A stretch of DNA of 64,000 bases, taken from contig OX485803.1 in assembly GCA_950295325.1 (NCBI GenBank), positions 25,918,001 through 25,982,000 of the forward strand, written 5' to 3'. A program made the translations under genes and the position numbers. Shown here piece by piece: positions 60,437 through 64,000 of this stretch. The notes under the pieces were generated by a model that worked only from the letters and a program-made list of their open reading frames with translations, searched no databases and was not told the DNA's origin. Source of the stretch: Polytrichum commune (lineage: Eukaryota; Streptophyta; Polytrichopsida; Polytrichales; Polytrichaceae). Numbering within the stretch: position 1 is the first letter of the stretch; each line of letters begins with the position of its first letter.

Positions 60437-61020
60437 TGTAGATAATGTGGATATCAAACATTAGTTATCAGCCATTGACAAAAGTAGGCACGAGGCAAGG
60501 TGCCAAATCCTTCGAGCACCAAATTTGAATGGTGGGAGATCGAGTCATGGCCCACCCATGTCCTTGGATAGCAGCTCCAAATTGCAGTATCATTATGGAA
60601 GCATACTATTGATATAGGCCTAGGACTATGATGCACTCTTTTTTATTCAAATACATATAATGTGGAAATTGCATTGTTTGCGTAATAGTGGATTTGTGTT
60701 TGCTATCAATTTTGAGATTATATTATGTCCCACAAACATGTAATGAATTCATGGACTTTACCTTAAATACACATATTGGAGTTTGAGCTTGAATCAAAAT
60801 GTATTACAATGAAGTGGATGTGATAAGTTGGTATGGGGATATTTGATAACAATTAACATACTCAATACAAGCTAAAAAAATGATGATGAAATTGTCAAGT
60901 AATCATATGTTGTATATTAGCTACATAATAATGTAGGTAAGTATATGTCCAAGTATGTTGTAAACATTGAACTCCCACCATATTGGTAGTGCTAGATTTG
61001 TACACTCTATAAATTTAAAA
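60437..61020. other. No gene seen
   Basis: AT-rich intergenic sequence without recognisable features. Confidence 0.4.
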
Positions 61021-61049
61021 GTTCTTTTGGTGCATAGTGCATCGGCTAA

Positions 61050-61400
61050 ACCCCCAATGGATCCCGGGGGCTAGATTCTTCATTGGAAGCCTAAATGACA
61101 TGCGTGGGTCGCTATGAAATTAAACCCTTTATATACAAGAAGTTTATAAAGAAGAAGAAAAAGTATACTAATGGCAACTTAGAAACTAGACTTATGTATT
61201 TACAATAAGCTTTTCCTTGTAATGCAATAAACACCTCCACTATGTATACAAAATATAAATCTCAAATTAAATAAGAATTTATTACATATAGCACCCACTA
61301 TCACTTTTCAATGAGAAAGTCATTGAACTCTTTTCATCTAGAGCATGTAAGTCAACGATTATATCAAGCAAAGAAGTTCATGGGCTCCCTTAAGTTTGCT
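61050..61400 (-). mobile_element. Decayed fragment of transposon family D
   Basis: 61075-61130 resembles 48718-48778 (TTCATT...AAGCCTA.AA..C, then ATATACAA). 61310-61360, read on the minus strand, gives VDLHALDEK and, one frame away, FNDFLIEK, corresponding to the YELHPGDEKVFNDF end of the ORF at 48947-49504. A frameshift and lost flanks show it is dead. It supports the ORF being a standard component of this element family. Confidence 0.55.
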
Positions 61401-61656
61401 CTTATGCATACTATGTACGGTATGTATATAAGGTCCTTAAATTACAGGGAGGTCAGGTGGGCTCCTCATGGGTATGGCATATGACTTTATATGGCCTTCC
61501 GTGTTTGAGCACTAGGGGTTTAGGGTTTAGCAATTTACCGAATGGTTGACTATTTACGGTAGTCAACTGCCAAACAATAATCGACCAATTGGGCTCATTG
61601 GGAGCTCAATGGTTGCCAAGAGATCTCAAGTGGTGCAAAGAAAAAGCGTTAGCTTA

Positions 61657-61985
61657 AGGCCACTTCACACACGGGATTGAGGGCCCGTGACCATTGCATT
61701 TCAAGCACTCTCATTGGTGGAAAAGGTGGAGCGAGTCCAAGTTTGCTTCACACTACGCTTGAGGGACTAACGGAATAAGTGAATGCAAGATGGATGTAAA
61801 GTTTTCATGGATTCCTACGCACATCAAATGGATCATGTTTCATGGTCACTTGAACTATTTGTAAAAATCACCTCTTGGAGGTAAGCCTAACACAAAACCG
61901 GGAGACCATGGCACCCCGGAATCTCACAACCAATGATTTATTATATTTTATCATGTGTGAGGACTCCGCATGAATAACAAATAGC
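61657..61985. mobile_element. PIF/Harbinger MITE, truncated copy
   Basis: Matches 6273-6600 at high identity (CATTTCAAGCACTCTCATTG-type interior, GTGGAAAAGGTGGAG, ACACTACGCTTGAGGGAC, GGGAGACCATGGCA), same orientation, with TTA before its left end (61654-61656). The right terminal repeat is missing after TGTGTGAGGACTCC. Confidence 0.8.
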
Positions 61986-61999
61986 ATTTTTGATGGCAT

Positions 62000-62865
62000 A
62001 GTTGATTGCCATAGTAGTAGTCAATTGATATGTTGATTGCTACCATAAGCAATTGACTTTGTGTTGATGTTGTAAAAATCCATGCTATGGTAAAAAAATG
62101 TTACCACAATAACATCCGTTGGACATCATGCCCAAACGTGACGGCCAAAGGCCACGTCATGTCCATTTGCACATTCCTTTGTAATGCCAATGGATTTTTT
62201 CTTCCAAATTTCATTTCAAGGTCACTAATGCACTTTCAACATTGTTGAATCCTACTCTATCTTCTAGCACATTACCAATTTGCACATTGCTAGCTTTCAA
62301 TGGGTTTATCATCAACTAAATTATGTATTTCATCAAGGATACCTATAATTTTCTCAATAGGTATGTATGGATTGCTTAAATCTAATTCCAGTTCATAATT
62401 GATGAATTCATGTGCATGCTAGTTGGTTTAGTTGCACTCTCTACAAAAGTAAAATACATGATGGACGTAATTCAATTCATCCAAGTTATGAAATTTTATA
62501 ACTTCACTTCATCCAAATTAACACTTATTGAGGTGAATACATTGAAGAGGGGAGCAATTTTTTTATATAAATTATCTTAATAATTAACAATTAATGCTTA
62601 TTAGTGTATCTCTTGGATTTGTTATGAGGAGCGCAATTATCTTTAACACATAGGTGATTTTAACATTTATCGGGGTAACACATATCAAGGGTGGATTGTA
62701 AATGAACAACGACCTTGAACGATTTCTATTGTCACTGCAGGTGTCGCAATTTCTTACCATTGGTTCTCTTCCACTAGTTGGGTTTAAATCCATGACTATG
62801 TATTGGTAGTCTTCTTTTAAAGCAGAGTAACAACCATCATCTCGAAGAGAACTACACTGTTTCAA
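62000..62865. other. No gene seen
   Basis: AT-rich sequence. Short inverted ATTGAC/GTCAAT words around 62010-62060 form no clear element. Confidence 0.4.
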
Positions 62866-63020
62866 GGTCACCACTTCTATTTGTCTTGCTTAACACTAAT
62901 TGTAAAGCGCACGTGTATGTGACATACCACCAACATGAAATGTAAACCTAACATTATTTGTCATTCCTTGGTATTGTTTTTGGGCATTATAGATTTACAA
63001 TGTTGCAATTATTGATGCTT
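62866..63020. mobile_element. MITE family C, partial copy 3
   Basis: TTCTATTTGTCTTGCTTAACACTAATTGTAAA-type sequence (start 62873), CCAACA, CCTAACATTATTTGTCATTC and GATTTACAATGTTGCAA match the left 150 bp of copies 1 and 2. Both termini are lost. Confidence 0.7.
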
Positions 63021-63379
63021 ACAGAATGATTTTCCACCCGCAAATATTGGTAATAGTATTCAATATAAAGGATGTCTAATTGAGTAACTTAAGTATAAGA
63101 TTTTCTTTTTCAAAGGTGGGATTCAAATGTAATTGGGACAATGTTACAAGTTTTTGTGACTTGGTTTCGACCCATCGTAATGTCCATCATAAAGAAGCAA
63201 CCTAAATTGCATGTACCAAATGTAGAAAATAAGTTAATGAACATAAATCCTTACTTTTTGTGACCAGGAAATAATTGTTTTAAACATGCTTACTTGTTTA
63301 TAATGCCACAAAGGATGCACCTTGTGGGAAGTGCTTGGTCTATAACTTTTGATCATCTTTCAAGAAGATTATTTTATGA

Positions 63380-63730
63380 AGAGAGCCACAAAGCTCAAGA
63401 GTATCATCATAGGTAGACAAAAGACCTGAAATGCATAGTTTGTAATAAGGCAGGCCCATCCACTTCCATTGAAAACACATCATTGTATGAGGCATGGCAA
63501 TTTTGTGGGGCATCAACGAGTGGTATACCAATTGGCCACAAATTCTCATGAAACTTTGGCAAGAAATACTTGTCATTCCCTCAAGTATCACAATTTGTGA
63601 AAGGGGATTTACAAAAACATAATACTATCAAGAGCCACTTGCAAACTTCATTAAAGTTGGACACTTTGGATGCTTTGATGCGAGTATCATTATGCATGAT
63701 ATTTAAATTAAGCACATTTGAAACATAAAT
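63380..63730 (+). pseudogene. hAT transposase C-terminal relic, copy 2
   Basis: The plus-strand frame contains LYEAWQFCGAS (compare MIFEARRICGS in copy 1) and, after a stop, KKYLSFPQVSQFVKGDLQKH, then NTIKSHLQTSLKLDTLDALM. This corresponds to the dimerisation region of hAT transposases, with ERGFS degraded to VKGDL. It is more decayed than the copy at 55160-55554. Confidence 0.6.
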
Positions 63731-64000
63731 AATAAAACCAAACACGGAGGTATGGGTTGAATTCATATGCTTATAATATCTTAAACAACATTGCGGATGA
63801 ATTCAATCCTTCCACACATAGGTCTAAGCTTGTATTAAAACAAAACGAGTGGGTATGTGTTGAATTCATATCCCTCTTGTACATTAAATAACCTTTGGGA
63901 TTAATTAAATCCTTCCACACCTAGGTCTGAGCTTGTATTATTGCCTATAAGTACCAACAAAATGTTGTTTATATTGGAGTTAATTTCCTACGGTGACATG
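63731..64000. repeat. Local direct duplication near the window end
   Basis: TGGGTTGAATTCATAT...TTAAATCCTTCCACAC..AGGTCT.AGCTTGTATTA occurs twice, at about 63752-63838 and 63853-63940. No gene seen. Confidence 0.6.

Noticed and set aside
1-64000. CRISPR array, phage defence system or bacterial operon
   Set aside because: No regularly spaced short repeats, no cas-like or toxin-antitoxin ORFs, and no dense co-directional ORFs. The spliced plant genes show a eukaryotic nuclear sequence.

Overview
The window looks like nuclear DNA of a land plant. Three spliced genes belong to plant families, they have GT-AG introns, and most of the rest is AT-rich and full of decayed transposons. The LINE and repeat types would fit a seed-free plant (moss, lycophyte or fern), but nothing seen here fixes the lineage. 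I see no bacterial operon, CRISPR array, rRNA gene or intact tRNA gene.

Layout. 1-31.7 kb is gene-poor. It holds dispersed repeats, a tRNA-derived SINE pair, miniature inverted-repeat elements (MITEs), a purine-rich block at 7.3-9.1 kb, a decayed minus-strand LINE at 15.4-19.0 kb, a large foldback at 22.3-23.2 kb, and a nested MITE cluster at 28.0-31.7 kb. From 31.8 to 53.0 kb lie three genes rebuilt exon by exon: (1) a plus-strand CCCH zinc-finger/coiled-coil protein in 11 coding exons, with a long 5' leader; (2) a minus-strand 2-oxoglutarate/Fe(II) oxygenase-like protein in 4 exons, convergent with gene 1; (3) a minus-strand plant acid phosphatase of the HAD/VSP type in 4 exons. The 3.35-kb third intron of the phosphatase contains a terminal-inverted-repeat (TIR) transposon with its own ORF, and its second intron holds a MITE. 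From 53.1 to 64 kb there is a peroxidase exon relic, two hAT transposase C-terminal relics, a clean non-autonomous hAT element with an 8-bp target duplication, a RING-like relic and further copies of the repeat families.

The three genes show no functional link; they are ordinary neighbours. The most unusual points are the transposon family (48.48-50.46 kb) carrying an unrecognised conserved ORF, with a short derivative at 28.0-28.6 kb and a decayed relative near 61.3 kb, and the oxygenase whose expected H-x-D metal motif reads H-S-H-N. Exon boundaries come from reading frame, splice consensus and remembered family alignments; no transcript or database search was available.
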